From the NCBI GenBank assembly GCA_963803265.1, contig CAWDLZ010000015.1, forward strand, positions 1 through 64,000: a stretch of 64,000 nt of DNA. The letters are read 5' to 3'. Source of the DNA: CAIKMD01 sp963803265 (GTDB lineage Bacteria; Pseudomonadota; Alphaproteobacteria; ATCC43930; CGMCC-115725). A program made the position numbers and the translations under genes. The notes under the pieces are model-generated. The model worked only from the letters and a program-made list of their open reading frames with translations. It did no database searches and had not been told where the DNA came from. Position 1 is the first letter of the stretch; the number at the start of each line of letters is the position of its first letter. Below, one piece after another: positions 34,097 to 46,025 of the stretch.

Positions 34097-34601
34097 GTGC
34101 CGTCACCTCGATGCCGCAATGGGCGATGATGAAAGACGCGATCGCGTCGATATTGTCGAGCGCGAAGAAGGGCAGGGCGAGATCGGAAACCGGCGCATCC
34201 GAGGCCACCGCGACGATCGCTTTGTCGTCCGGCGCGATCAAGGGCTTGCCCAGCGACGCGCGATGGACTTCGAGCTTGGGATGCGGCTCGCGCTTGAAGC
34301 CCTCGATGAGAACGAGATCGACCGGGGTCATGTGGCGCAACAGCTCGGCCACCGCCGGCTCGGCCGCGCCGCGCAATTCGTGCATCAGCGCCCAGCGCCG
34401 GTCGCTCGCCACCATCACCTCCCTGGCGCCGCCCTGGCGGTGGCGATACGAATCTTTCCCCGGCTGATCGACGTCGAAATCGTGATGCGCGTGCTTCAGG
34501 GTCGAGACGGCGAGGCCGCGGCGCAGCAAAGCCGGCACGAGACGGGTAATCAGGGTCGTCTTGCCGCTTCCGCTCCAGCCCGCAAGCCCGAAGACCCGCA
34601 T
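34077..34601 (-). CDS. mobB: Molybdopterin-guanine dinucleotide biosynthesis protein B
   Basis: A 174-residue P-loop GTPase that assists conversion of molybdopterin to the MGD form used by DMSO-reductase-type enzymes. The P-loop is GLAGWSGSGKTTLITRLVPA at the N-terminus; TLKHAHHDFDVDQPGKDSYR and VDLVLIEGFKREPHPKLEVH are the family's other hallmarks. It overlaps moeA and sits 5 bp downstream of pgsA. MobA, the guanylyltransferase, is not in the window. Confidence 0.92.
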   Translation of the reverse strand: MRVFGLAGWSGSGKTTLITRLVPALLRRGLAVSTLKHAHHDFDVDQPGKDSYRHRQGGAREVMVASDRRWALMHELRGAAEPAVAELLRHMTPVDLVLIEGFKREPHPKLEVHRASLGKPLIAPDDKAIVAVASDAPVSDLALPFFALDNIDAIASFIIAHCGIEVTARGSARR

Positions 34602-34606
34602 GTCGG

Positions 34607-35221
34607 CTAGGTCGCCCGGCTCGGCTTGGCCGCCGGCTCGATCGGAGGTGCCGCGCGCTTGGAGTCCTCGATGTTCACATGCACGATTCCGGAATGAAGG
34701 TATTGATAGCCGGTGGCGAGGGTGAAGGCGGCGGCGATCCATAACAGCACTTCGCCCAGCGCCTCGGTGTGAAGGAACGCCGGGCCGGAATCGCCGACGA
34801 GGAGGACGCCGATCGCCACCATCTGGATCGCGGTTTTCCATTTCGCGAGCCCGCTGACCAGCACCTTCACCCGCATCCCGGCCAAATGCTCGCGCAATCC
34901 CGAGACCAGGATTTCGCGGCACAGGATGACGAGCGCGGGCAGCACCGCGGAGGCCGAGATCCGTTGCATCGCCGCGAGCATGAAGAGAGTCGCGGCGACC
35001 AGCACCTTGTCGGCGATCGGATCGAGAAAGCGCCCCAGTTCGGATTGCTGTTGCCAGGCGCGCGCCAGCTTTCCGTCGAGCCAGTCGGTGACGCCGGCCG
35101 TGGCGAAGATCGCGCAGCCGATCCACGGCCCCTCGGGCACCGGCAAATAAAAAGTGGCGACGACGAGCGGCATCGCGACGATGCGCGACAGGGTGAGGAG
35201 GTTGGGGAGGCTCGTGACCAT
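34607..35221 (-). CDS. pgsA: CDP-diacylglycerol--glycerol-3-phosphate 3-phosphatidyltransferase
   Basis: A 204-residue membrane enzyme making phosphatidylglycerophosphate, the step before phosphatidylglycerol and cardiolipin. The CDP-alcohol phosphotransferase motif is complete: DWLDGKLARAWQQQSELGRF followed by LDPIADK, i.e. D..DG..AR........G...D...D. About five hydrophobic segments follow. It lies between uvrC (17 bp upstream) and mobB, all on one strand. Product feeds the cls enzyme at 2.9 kb. Confidence 0.94.
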   Translation of the reverse strand: MVTSLPNLLTLSRIVAMPLVVATFYLPVPEGPWIGCAIFATAGVTDWLDGKLARAWQQQSELGRFLDPIADKVLVAATLFMLAAMQRISASAVLPALVILCREILVSGLREHLAGMRVKVLVSGLAKWKTAIQMVAIGVLLVGDSGPAFLHTEALGEVLLWIAAAFTLATGYQYLHSGIVHVNIEDSKRAAPPIEPAAKPSRAT

Positions 35222-35238
35222 CTTTGCGAAATTAGACT

Positions 35239-37164
35239 TTAACCCTCGGCGTGGAAATGGTCATAGACCTTTTTCGCGACCGTCTTGCTGATTCCCTCGG
35301 CCCGCTCGAGATCGGCGAGGCCGGCGCTTGCTACCCCGCGCGCCGAGCCGAAATGATGGAGGAGGGCGCGCTTTCGCCGCGCCCCGACGCCCGCGATCTC
35401 GTCGAGCGGCGAGCCGGTCAAGGCCTTGGCGCGCTTGGCGCGGTGGGCGCCGATGGCGAAGCGGTGGGCCTCGTCGCGCAAGCGTTGCAGGTAGTAGAGC
35501 ACCGGGTCCTTGGCATCGAGGCTCAACGGCGCTGCGCCGGCGCGGAAGAAGCGCTCGCGCCCGGCGTTGCGGTCCGGCCCCTTGGCCACGCCCACCACCG
35601 GCACATCCTCGATGCCGAGATCGGCCAGCACCTGCGTCACCGCGGATAATTGTCCTTGGCCGCCGTCGATGAGGATCAGGTCGGGCCACGACCCGTGGTT
35701 CCGCTCGGGATCCTCCTTGAGGGCGCGGGCGAAGCGCCGGCCCAGCACCTCGCGCATCATCGCGAAATCGTCGCCCGGCGCGGTGTCCTCGGCCTTGATG
35801 GTGAATTTTCGATAGGCCGGCTTCAAAAAGCCGAGCGGCCCGGCGACGATCATCGCGCCGACCGCATGGGCGCCCTGGATATGGCTGTTGTCATAGACCT
35901 CGATGCGTTGCGGCGGCGCGTCGAGGCCGAACCGGTCGGCGACGCCTTCCAGCAGCTTTTGCTGCGCCGAGCCCTCGGCCAGCCGTCGCGCCAGGGCCTC
36001 GCGCGCGTTGACGAGCGCATGCTCGACCAGCTTCCGCTTGGCGCCGCGTTGCGGCGCCGAGAGCTCGACCTTGCGGCCGGCGCGGCTGGTGAGCGCCTCG
36101 GCCAAGAGCGCCGCGTCGGCGGGCGGCTCGTTGACCAGGACCACGGGCGGCGCCACCCGGTTGGCGTAGAACTGGCCGATGAAGGCCGCGAGCATTTCGT
36201 CGAGGCCCAGATCCTTGGTGTGGCTCGGGAAGTAGGGGCGGTTGCCCCAATTCTGGCCGCCGCGGAAGAAGAACACCTGGACCGAGCTGTGCCCGCCGGC
36301 CTGATACGCGGCGATGACGTCGGCGTCGCCCACGCCCTGGACATTGATGTCCTGGCGGCCCTGGACTTGGGTCAGCGCGCGGATGCGGTCGCGCAGGATC
36401 GCCGCGCCTTCGTAATCCATCGCGTCCGAGCGCTCGGTCATGTCGCGCGCGAGGCGCTGCTGCACGTCCCGGGTCCGGCCCTTGAGGAAGGCCCGCGCGT
36501 CGCCGACCAGCTTGTCGTAACCCGCCTTGTCGATCCGCCCGACGCAAGGCGCGCTGCAGCGCTTGATCTGATAGAGCAGGCACGGCCGGGTGCGGCCGGC
36601 GAAGATGCTGTCCGAGCAGGAGCGCAGCAGGAACGCGCGCTGCAAGGCGATCAAGGTGCGGTTGACCGCGCCCGCCGAGGCGAACGGCCCGAAATAATCG
36701 CCGCTGTCGCCGGTGGCGCCGCGATGCTTGGTCAATTGCGGGAAATCGCCGCCCCCGGTGAGATGGATATAAGGGAACGACTTGTCGTCGCGCAGCAGCA
36801 CGTTGTAGCGCGGCATGAAGCGCTTGATGAGATTGCATTCGAGGAGCAGCGCTTCGACTTCGGTGTGGGTGATCACCACTTCCATCGCGCGCGTCTCGGC
36901 CACCATGCGCTTCAGCCGGTTCGAGAGATTTCCCGCATGGGTGTAGCTCGCCACCCGATTCTTGAGGTTGCTGGCCTTGCCGACATAAACCGGGTCGCCC
37001 TTGGCGTTGAGCATGCGATAGACGCCCGGCGCCGCCGGCAGGTTGCGCAGCACGCCGCGAATGATCCCGACGCCCTGCGCGAGCTGGCCGGTCGCGGGCA
37101 TCGCCTCGCCGTCATCGATGGTGTCGTCGCCGGCCGGGACGTAGCCTTCGGGATCGTCGATCAT
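35239..37164 (-). CDS. uvrC: Excinuclease ABC subunit C
   Basis: A 641-residue dual-incision nuclease of nucleotide excision repair. In order: the N-terminal GIY-YIG nuclease (PGVYRMLNAKGDPVYVGKAS, near residue 45), a Cys-rich stretch (CLLYQIKRCSAPCVGRI), the UVR helix pair binding UvrB (ARDMTERSDAMDYEGAAILR), the RNase-H-like 5' nuclease domain (ILIDGGQGQLSAV, VGVAKGPDRNAGRERFF) and a C-terminal double helix-hairpin-helix (LDEIAGVGARRKRALLHHFG). It is intact. uvrB lies 1.1 kb away on the same strand but is frameshifted. It is followed by pgsA and the molybdopterin genes. Confidence 0.96.
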   Translation of the reverse strand: MIDDPEGYVPAGDDTIDDGEAMPATGQLAQGVGIIRGVLRNLPAAPGVYRMLNAKGDPVYVGKASNLKNRVASYTHAGNLSNRLKRMVAETRAMEVVITHTEVEALLLECNLIKRFMPRYNVLLRDDKSFPYIHLTGGGDFPQLTKHRGATGDSGDYFGPFASAGAVNRTLIALQRAFLLRSCSDSIFAGRTRPCLLYQIKRCSAPCVGRIDKAGYDKLVGDARAFLKGRTRDVQQRLARDMTERSDAMDYEGAAILRDRIRALTQVQGRQDINVQGVGDADVIAAYQAGGHSSVQVFFFRGGQNWGNRPYFPSHTKDLGLDEMLAAFIGQFYANRVAPPVVLVNEPPADAALLAEALTSRAGRKVELSAPQRGAKRKLVEHALVNAREALARRLAEGSAQQKLLEGVADRFGLDAPPQRIEVYDNSHIQGAHAVGAMIVAGPLGFLKPAYRKFTIKAEDTAPGDDFAMMREVLGRRFARALKEDPERNHGSWPDLILIDGGQGQLSAVTQVLADLGIEDVPVVGVAKGPDRNAGRERFFRAGAAPLSLDAKDPVLYYLQRLRDEAHRFAIGAHRAKRAKALTGSPLDEIAGVGARRKRALLHHFGSARGVASAGLADLERAEGISKTVAKKVYDHFHAEG

Positions 37165-37547
37165 CGCCTCGTCACTTGGCGCGTGGCTGCCCCCAGGTCA
37201 ATCGCGCGGGCTCGATTTCTCGATGATTCGGGGCCGCCGACGATATCCACGGACGCGGTGGAAAACTCTGTTGAAAACCGCGCGCGCGCAGGCCTCGTCC
37301 CGCGTAAAATCGCGGGATTGACGTGTTTGCATAAAAATCAGGCATTTTTCTATCCCCTTGCGATCAAAGGATATTTTTCCCGTGAAATGTAAACCTTTGG
37401 TAACACACCTGAATCTCGCCCGAATTCCGCTAGATCATCGAGAGCGTCGCCGTTGGTGTGAACAAATCCCAGCTCCGGCGATCTATCTCGCCCGGAAATC
37501 GGCCTTCCCGGCAAGCTCCGATGCTTAGCGCAGCCTGCTGGCCGCGC
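37165..37547. other. 383-bp gene-free region upstream of uvrC
   Basis: No coding frame with support. The part at 37320-37420 is AT-richer than the surroundings and contains an inverted repeat AAAAAT (37333-37338) / ATTTTT (37344-37349) with a five-base loop. It lies on the downstream side of the SDR gene and the upstream side of uvrC, so it probably holds the uvrC promoter. No LexA-type box was recognised. Confidence 0.4.
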
Positions 37548-38302
37548 TCATTCGGGCGGCGAGGCCGTGCCCGGTTGGGCCCAGCCGAGATGCTGACCGC
37601 CGTCGAGCGCGATCATCTGCCCGGTCATCGACACGGCGGAGGCTACGAAAACCACCGCCGCCGCGATTTCCTCGGGCGTCGCGCCATGCCGCAGCGGCGT
37701 GCTCTCGCCTTGGCGCTGGAACTGCTCGGCGTTCTGCCGCGGACTGGGCAGCGTCGGACCCGGCCCGATGGCGTTGACGCGAATGCGCGGCGCCAGCGCC
37801 AGCGCCATCACTTGGGTGAGCGTCCACAGCCCCGCCTTCGACAACGTGTAGGAGACGAAATGCGGCGTCAGGTTCCAGACCCGTTCGTCGGCGATGTTGA
37901 CGATCGCGCCCGGCTCGCTCTTCGGGAGGTGGCGCGCGAATTCCTGCATCAGCACGAAGGGCGCGCGCAGATTGGTCTCCAAATGCGCGTCCCAGCTCGC
38001 GCGCGTGACCGTCATGGCCTCGTCGCGCTCGAAGGTCGAGGCGTTGTTGACGAGCAGGGTTATCGGCCCGAGCGCTGCTTCCGCCCTCGGCACCAGCTTC
38101 GCGGTGGCGGTCTCGTCGGTGAGGTCGGCGGGCAGGGCTACGGCCCGTTGCCCCAGCTCCTCGAGCTGGACGACGACCTCCGCCGCGGCGTCCTTGGAGC
38201 GGCGATAATGGACGGCCACGTCATAGCCGTCATGGGCGAGGGCCAGCGCGATGGCGCGGCCGATGCGCTTTCCCGCGCCGGTGACGAGCGCCGCGCGCGC
38301 CA

Positions 38303-38303
<1 letters not shown>
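37548..38303 (-). CDS. Short-chain dehydrogenase/reductase, FolM/pteridine-reductase-like
   Basis: A 251-residue NAD(P)-dependent oxidoreductase. The dinucleotide motif is ALVTGAGKRIGRAIALALAH; NNAS (near residue 93) and the catalytic YTLSK (Tyr-x3-Lys, near 160) are intact. The GKRIGRAIA and HYRRS start is that of pteridine reductases and FolM dihydromonapterin reductases rather than FabG. The C-terminal GATPEEIAAAVVFVASAVSM, TGQMIALDGGQHLGW is typical SDR. Its ATG overlaps the uvrB stop by one base. Function in folate/monapterin reduction is inferred from the motif only. Confidence 0.82.
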
Positions 38304-40442
<2,139 letters not shown>

Positions 40443-40498
40443 GGAGTTTAGCTTAAGGCGGGCAGGCGGGCGATGCCAGAGCGCCGAGCGGGCGCGCC

Positions 40499-41399
40499 CT
40501 AGACTTTCGTGACCTTGTTCCGGCCGTCGTGCTTCGATAGGTAAAGCGCCCGATCGGCCCGCTCGAGAAACTCCTCCGGACCGTCGGATCCCGCATGGCC
40601 GGTGAGCCCAAAGCTCAATGTGACCTCTCGCCCCACGCCGGGAATGACGCTCTTCGCGATGGCCTCGCGCAGGCGATTGAGCAGTGCTTCCGCATCATCC
40701 GGCTTCGTCTCGGGCAGGAGAATCGCGAATTCCTCGCCGCCCCAGCGGGCAATGTAATCGGTCCTCCTCAGCCCCGCGCGCATGAACTCGGCCAGCCACT
40801 TCGAGCACCGCGTCCCCGACCGGGTGCCCGTAAGTGTCGTTGACCTCTTTGAAATGGTCGATGTCTCCGATGGCGAGACAGAGCGGCCGATCGTAGCGCG
40901 CGCTTCGGGCGACTTCCTGCGGAAGAACGCTCTCGAAATCGCGCCGGTTCGGCAAACCGGTGAGCGGGTCGGTCTTCGCGCCTTGCAGAAGCTCGTCTTC
41001 CTTGCGCTTGCGCTCGGTAATGTCGCGAAGGATGGCGAGGCCCACCAATCCGTGGTCCGCCAATAATACGGTGCGGAAAGAAATCTCGGCCCAGAAAAGA
41101 TGGCCGTCCTTCGCTCGGCAGTGCCACTCGAATGTTTGCGCGGCATCCGGCCCATTCTCCAAGTGCATTCTTACCGCGTTCTCTTGCGTGTAGGGCGGCA
41201 CGCCCGTCGAAACAAATCCGATGTTGTGGCCGATCAATTCCTCGCGCGAGTAACCGAACATGGCGCAGCCGGCGTCGTTTACGTTGGTGAAGGTCCCGTT
41301 TTGCGCGTCGGTCACGAATATCCCGTCGCTGACACTGTCGAAGATGACCCGGAACCCTTCGTTCCCCGCATCCGATATTCGCGCGGTCGTGTCGGCCAT
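40499..41399 (-). CDS. PAS-GGDEF diguanylate cyclase, one frameshift
   Basis: A cyclic-di-GMP synthase of about 299 residues, broken by an extra G near 40796. Start at MADTTARISDAGNEGFRV with a GAAGAGAG ribosome-binding site. The PAS domain (about residues 15-125) has FDSVSDGIFVTDAQNGTFTN and VLLADHGLVGLAILRDITER. The GGDEF domain begins KTDPLTGLPNRRDF; after the shift it continues LAEFMRAGLRRTDYIARWGG, EEFAILLPE and LYLSKHDGRNKVTKV. The active-site loop is GGEEF, a catalytically competent form. Region length 901 is one over 300 codons, favouring an error. No transmembrane segment, so the PAS signal is cytoplasmic. Confidence 0.88.
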
Positions 41400-41521
41400 G
41401 AGAACTCTCTTCCCCCGAGTTGCGCGAGAATAGCAAATTAGCGGGCATCGCGCGGGCGCTTGCGCATGGTGCGGTGCGGCATTAGGGTGCCGCTTCCCCA
41501 ACCCCGAACCTTGTCCGAGCC

Positions 41522-42723
41522 ATGCCCTTCATCGCCGACCGCCTGATGCGGATCAAGCCCTCGCCCACCATCGCCATGGCCAACAAGGCCTCGACGCTGA
41601 AGGCCGAGGGCCGCGACGTCATCGGCCTCGCCGCCGGCGAGCCCGACTTCGACACGCCGCAGAACATCAAGGACGCGGCCAAGCGCTCGATCGACCGCGG
41701 CGAGACCAAATACACGATCGTCAACGGCACGCTCGAGCTGAAGCAGGCGATCTGCGCCAAGTTCAAGCGCGAGAACGGGCTCACTTACGCGCCCAACCAG
41801 GTCTCGGTCGGCACCGGCGGCAAGCAAGTGCTCTACAACGCCATCACGGTGACGGTGAACCCGGGCGACGAGGTGATCGTCCCGGCGCCCTATTGGGTGT
41901 CCTACCCCGACATCGTGGTGCTGGCCGACGGGACGCCCGTGCCGGTCGCCTGTCCCGAGAACGCCGGCTTCAAGCTGCGCCCGGAGGATTTGGAGGCGGC
42001 GATCACCCCTAAGACCAAATGGCTGATCCTGAATTCGCCGTCGAACCCGACCGGCGCGGCCTATAGCGCGGCGGAATTGCGGCCGCTCGCCGATGTTCTC
42101 TTGCGGCACCCCGAGGTCTGGATCCTGACCGACGACATCTACGAGCACTTGACCTATGACGGGTTCAAGTTCGCGACCATCGCCCAGGTCGAGCCCAAGC
42201 TCTATCCGCGCACGCTCACGCTCAACGGCATGTCGAAGGCCTATTGCATGACGGGCTGGCGGCTCGGCTATGCGGCGGGCGCGACCGAGCTGATCAAGGC
42301 GATGGCGGCGCTGCAATCCCAGTCCACCACCAACCCTTCGTCGCTCAGCCAGGCCGCCGGGGTCGAGGCCCTCAACGGCCCGCAGGATTTCATTGCCAGC
42401 AACAACGCCGTGTTCAAGGAGCGGCGCGACCTGGTGGTGAAGATGCTGGACGAATCCGTCGGTATCCGTTGCCCGGTGCCGGAGGGCGCGTTCTACGTCT
42501 ATCCGTCCTGCGCCGGCGCGATCGGCAAGCGCACGCCGGACGGCAAGACCATCGCGAGCGACACCGAGTTCTGCGAATACCTGCTGGACCGGTGGGTGTC
42601 GCAGTGGTGCCGGGCACGGCGTTCGGCCTGGCGCCGTATTTCCGCATTTCCTATGCCGCCGCGACCCCGATTCTCGCCGAGGCTTGCCGCCGCATCCAGA
42701 AGGCCTGCGCCGCGCTGAAATAA
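41522..42723 (+). CDS. Aspartate aminotransferase, class I, one frameshift
   Basis: A fold-type I PLP enzyme of about 400 residues. Domain features: LAAGEPDFDTPQNIKDAAKR near residue 38, KTKWLILNSPSNPTGAAYS near 163, the PLP-binding Lys in LNGMSKAYCMTGWRLGYAAG near 238, and the closing Arg region GVAVVPGTAFGLAPYFRISY. The last segment is in a different frame: one base is missing near 42592 (CCGGTGGGTG), and length is 1202, one short of 1203. The sequence is of the alphaproteobacterial AspAT (aatA) type. Convergent with the DUF1330 gene across a palindromic element. Confidence 0.9.
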
Positions 42724-42757
42724 CGGATTAAAGCGTGATTGGCTGAAATCGAAGGAG

Positions 42758-42815
42758 CCCGCCTCACCCCGCCCTCTCCTCCCAATGGGAGGAGAGGGTT
42801 AGCGAGAGGAGGGAT
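42758..42815. repeat. Palindromic intergenic element, copy 2 (probable bidirectional terminator)
   Basis: At 42772-42798 there is a perfect inverted repeat with 13-bp arms and a one-base loop (CCCTCTCCTCCCA / TGGGAGGAGAGGG). The inner 12 bp of each arm equal copy 1 at 10565-10589, and the flank GCCCGCCTCACCC is shared too. It lies between the convergent aminotransferase and DUF1330 genes. Confidence 0.78.
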
Positions 42816-42839
42816 CGCGCCGACCTGCTTGGCCGCGCC

Positions 42840-43130
42840 TCACGCCCCTTCGACGAACCGCATGTCGCGCTCGCAAGCGCCGGCGAGCGCCTTCAGCGCC
42901 TCCTGATAGCCGGCGCTGTCATGGGCGGCGATGGCTTTCTCCACGCTGTCGAACTCGATCACGACGACGCGCTGGTTGAGCCCGGCCTCGTAGACCTTGG
43001 TCGGGTTGCCGCGCACGATAAAGCGGCCGCCAGCCGCTTGAATTGCGGGCGCGGCGAGCTTGGCGTAAGCCGCCAGCGCATCCGGATTCTTGATCGAGCG
43101 GTAGCTGGTAACCCAATATCCCTTGGCCAT
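42840..43130 (-). CDS. DUF1330 family protein
   Basis: A 96-residue dimeric alpha/beta-barrel (ferredoxin-like) protein. The start MAKGYWVTSYRSIKNPDALA is the usual DUF1330 N-terminus; the upstream in-frame sequence is unrelated. The pattern AAYAKLAAPAIQAAGGRFIV, RGNPTKVYEAG and VVVIEFDSVEKAIAAHDSAG, YQEALKALAG matches the family. Biochemical role is unknown. It lies 41 bp downstream of the CoxL-like gene on the same strand and could be co-transcribed. Confidence 0.88.
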   Translation of the reverse strand: MAKGYWVTSYRSIKNPDALAAYAKLAAPAIQAAGGRFIVRGNPTKVYEAGLNQRVVVIEFDSVEKAIAAHDSAGYQEALKALAGACERDMRFVEGA

Positions 43131-43171
43131 GTTCACGTCCCTTTCCTGGTTGAATGACGTATCGCTTCGCT

Positions 43172-45601
43172 CTATTGATTCGGTCGCATTTTCTGCGTGC
43201 GGTCGCTCGCTTTGCGAGCGACGCTGCCTACTTCGCCGGAAAATGCTCCGGCCGCCTCGCTGATCGCGCGCCACACCCGCTCGGGCGTCGCCGGCATCTC
43301 GACATGGCGCACGCCGAGCTCGGATAGCGCATCGACGACCGCGTTGATCGCCGCGCCCAGCGCCGGCGTCGTGCCGCCTTCGCCGCCGGGGCGGATGCCG
43401 TATTTATGGCTGGTCGCCGGCACCTCGACGAGCTCGCAGTCGAAGGAGGGCAGGAAATCGGCGCGCGGCACCGCGTAATCCATGAACGACGCCGACAACA
43501 GCTGCGCGCTCGCCCGATCATAGTGGCAATTCTCCAAGAGCGCCTGGCCGATGCCCTGCGCCGCGGCGCCGTGGGTCTGGCCGTGGAGGATCATCGGATT
43601 GACCGCGCGCCCGACATCGTCCACCCCGGTCCAGCGCAGGATCTTCACGAGCCCGGTCTCGGGATCGACCTCGACCTCGCAGATATGCGTGCCCGAGGGG
43701 TAGGCGCCGACCGACACAGTATGGTCGCCCACGGCGTCGAGCATGCCGCGCAGTTCATCGGGCAGGTCGTTGCGGGTGGCGGCCTCCCGCGCCACCTCGA
43801 AAATTCCGATCCGGCGGTCGGTGCCCTTGATGGCGAACACGCCCTTCTCGAAATCGACGTCGATCGGATCGACCTCCATCAGATGCGCCGCGATCTTCTT
43901 GCCTTTCTCGACGATCTTGTCCGAGGCGATGCCGATGGCGAGGCTGGCGATCCTCATCGAGCGCCCGGAATGCGAGCCGCCGCCCGCCACCACGCGGTCG
44001 GTGTCGTGGGCGACGAAATCGACGCTGGCGAAAGGCACGCCAAGCCATTCGTTCAAGAGCTGGGCGAAGCTCGTTTCGTGGCCCTGGCCGCTGTTCATCG
44101 TGCCGAGCACCAGCTCGACGCGGCCGGCCGCGCCCACCGTGACCTCGGCGCGCTCGCGCGGGGCGCCGCCCGCGCCCTCGATGTAATTGGCGATGCCGAT
44201 GCCGCGCAACAGGCCGCGCGCCCTCGATTCCGAGCGCCGCGCGGCAAAGCCCCGCCAGTCCGCGCGCCTCAAGGCCGCGTCCATGCCTTTTGCGTATTCG
44301 CCGTTGTCGTAGGTGATGCCGACGCCGTTGGTGTAGGGGAAGGCGTCGGGCGGGATGAAATTGCGGCGGCGCAATTCCACCGGGTCGAAGCCGTGGAGGT
44401 CGGCGGCCAGATCGATCAGCCGCTCGATCACGAAGATCGCCTCGGGCCGCCCGGCGCTGCGATAAGGCGTCGTCGGCACGGTGTTGGTGAAGACGGCGCC
44501 GCCGCGAAAATGCACCGCCGGGATGCGATAGACCCCCGACATGATGCCGAGCCCCTTGCGCAGCGGCGTGTAATGCGCGGTGTAGGCGCCGATATTGCTG
44601 AGATTGGTGCCGCGCACGCCGAGGAAATTGCCTTCCGTATCGAGCGCCAGCTCGGCCTCGACGGTCAGGTCGCGGCCCTGATAATCGCTGAGGAAGCATT
44701 CGCTGCGGTCGCCGAGGAACCGCACCGGGCGGCCGATCCGCTGCGCCGCCCAGGGCAGCAGCGCGTACTCGGAAAAGAAGGTGTTGCGCGTGCCGAAATT
44801 GCCGCCCATGTCGCCGCACATCGCGCGGCAGCTCTCGAGGCCGACGCCGAGCGCGCCGGCGAGGGTCTGGCGCTCGCGGTTGACGCCGCCGCCGGTGCCG
44901 GCCCAGATCGTGTAGCGCCGGCTCGCTTCATCGTAGAGGCCGGTGGCCGCGCGCGGCTCCATTGGCGTGCCGGTGACGCGCTGGATCCAGGTCTCGAGCC
45001 GGACGACATGCGCGGCGCGGGCGAAGGCGGCGTCGGTCGCCGCCTTGTCGCCGACCTCGCCGTCGAGGCTGAGATTTCCGGGCGCCTCGTCCCAGACCCG
45101 CGCGGCGCCGGGCTTGATCGCGTCGCTCGCCAACGCCACCGCGGGCAGGGTCGCGTATTCGACCTCGATCAGCTCGGCCGCGTCCTTGGCGGCGTCGAGG
45201 GATTCCGCCACCACCATCGCGACCGGCTCGCCGACATAGCGCACCCGGTCGATCGGCAGGACGGGATGCGGCCCGACATACACTTTGGCGCCCGGCATTA
45301 GCCGGATCGTGACATCGGGCGCGCCTTGCCAGTTCGGCGCGTGCGGAATGGGCTTTCTGCCGTCGGCGCTGAAATCGGCGCCGGTGAACACCGCGATCAC
45401 GTCGGGCGCGGCCTTGGCCGCCGCGGTCTCGATGCGCACGATGCGCGCCGAGGCGTGGGGCGTGCGCACCATCGCCGCGTAGGCTAGATCGGCGGGTCGG
45501 TAATCGGCGGCGTATTGGCCCTTGCCGGTGAGGAGGCGCAAATCCTCCTTGCGCCGGACCGGCTGGCCGATGCCCTCGCCGGTCATGTCCCGATCGCTCA
45601 T
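43172..45601 (-). CDS. Xanthine/CO-dehydrogenase-family molybdopterin-binding large subunit (form II CoxL-like)
   Basis: An 809-residue aldehyde oxidase/xanthine dehydrogenase-type catalytic subunit. The start MSDRDMTGEGIGQPVRRKED and LLTGKGQYAADY are the usual N-terminus. The a/b hammerhead and Mo-binding domains follow: GDMGGNFGTRNTFFSEYALL, TTPYRSAGRPEAIFVIERLI, GTMNSGQGHETSFAQLLNEW and the C-terminal GEGGTTPALGAAINAVVDAL with the catalytic Glu (GEGG). The PYRSAGR loop is of form II, not the AYRCSFR of true CO dehydrogenases. No medium (FAD) or small (2Fe-2S) subunit gene is adjacent on either side, so partners must be encoded elsewhere. Confidence 0.92.
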   Translation of the reverse strand: MSDRDMTGEGIGQPVRRKEDLRLLTGKGQYAADYRPADLAYAAMVRTPHASARIVRIETAAAKAAPDVIAVFTGADFSADGRKPIPHAPNWQGAPDVTIRLMPGAKVYVGPHPVLPIDRVRYVGEPVAMVVAESLDAAKDAAELIEVEYATLPAVALASDAIKPGAARVWDEAPGNLSLDGEVGDKAATDAAFARAAHVVRLETWIQRVTGTPMEPRAATGLYDEASRRYTIWAGTGGGVNRERQTLAGALGVGLESCRAMCGDMGGNFGTRNTFFSEYALLPWAAQRIGRPVRFLGDRSECFLSDYQGRDLTVEAELALDTEGNFLGVRGTNLSNIGAYTAHYTPLRKGLGIMSGVYRIPAVHFRGGAVFTNTVPTTPYRSAGRPEAIFVIERLIDLAADLHGFDPVELRRRNFIPPDAFPYTNGVGITYDNGEYAKGMDAALRRADWRGFAARRSESRARGLLRGIGIANYIEGAGGAPRERAEVTVGAAGRVELVLGTMNSGQGHETSFAQLLNEWLGVPFASVDFVAHDTDRVVAGGGSHSGRSMRIASLAIGIASDKIVEKGKKIAAHLMEVDPIDVDFEKGVFAIKGTDRRIGIFEVAREAATRNDLPDELRGMLDAVGDHTVSVGAYPSGTHICEVEVDPETGLVKILRWTGVDDVGRAVNPMILHGQTHGAAAQGIGQALLENCHYDRASAQLLSASFMDYAVPRADFLPSFDCELVEVPATSHKYGIRPGGEGGTTPALGAAINAVVDALSELGVRHVEMPATPERVWRAISEAAGAFSGEVGSVARKASDRTQKMRPNQ

Positions 45602-45738
45602 TTGCGGAATTCCTCCCTCGACGCGCCCATGCCGGCTCAACCAACAGCCAAGCCGGCGCGATGTCAAATCCGCTTTAGGGCCTCGACCTCATGGCAAGCC
45701 GCGCCTATGCTTTTACGATACAGCGAAGCGAGGATGCG

Positions 45739-45927
45739 ATGCTCTATCGGGCGATGGCTTTGGCTTGGTTGTGTCTCGCGCTCGCGGGATGCGCGAATTT
45801 TCCGGCGCGGAACAACCCGATCACGAATAGCGGCTACGACTGGACCGACCAGGTGCGCGACGCGCAGGGCAATCCGCTGCCGGGATGGGGCAACGCGGTG
45901 GCCGGCGGCGGCGGCTTTGCGAAATAG
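45739..45927 (+). CDS. Small putative lipoprotein
   Basis: A 62-residue protein with a lipoprotein signal (MLYRAMALAWLCLALAGCAN; lipobox LAGC). The mature peptide is about 45 residues (FPARNNPITNSGYDWTDQVR, then DAQGNPLPGWGNAVAGGGGF). It is polar and Gly-rich at the end. Divergent from the CoxL-like gene and 98 bp before the EF-G-like gene. No function is recognised. Confidence 0.6.
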   Translation: MLYRAMALAWLCLALAGCANFPARNNPITNSGYDWTDQVRDAQGNPLPGWGNAVAGGGGFAK

Positions 45928-46025
45928 CGGCTAGGCGGGCCTTTTCTTTCCCGCTTGCCATCCGCCCCGCGCCGCGCGACCATCCTTAGCCATAGGCGCC
46001 ATTACCGGCGCGCGAGGAGGCGGGC

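Noticed and set aside
43406..45301. 631-codon open frame on the plus strand
   Set aside because: Antisense to the well-supported CoxL-like gene and without recognisable motifs.
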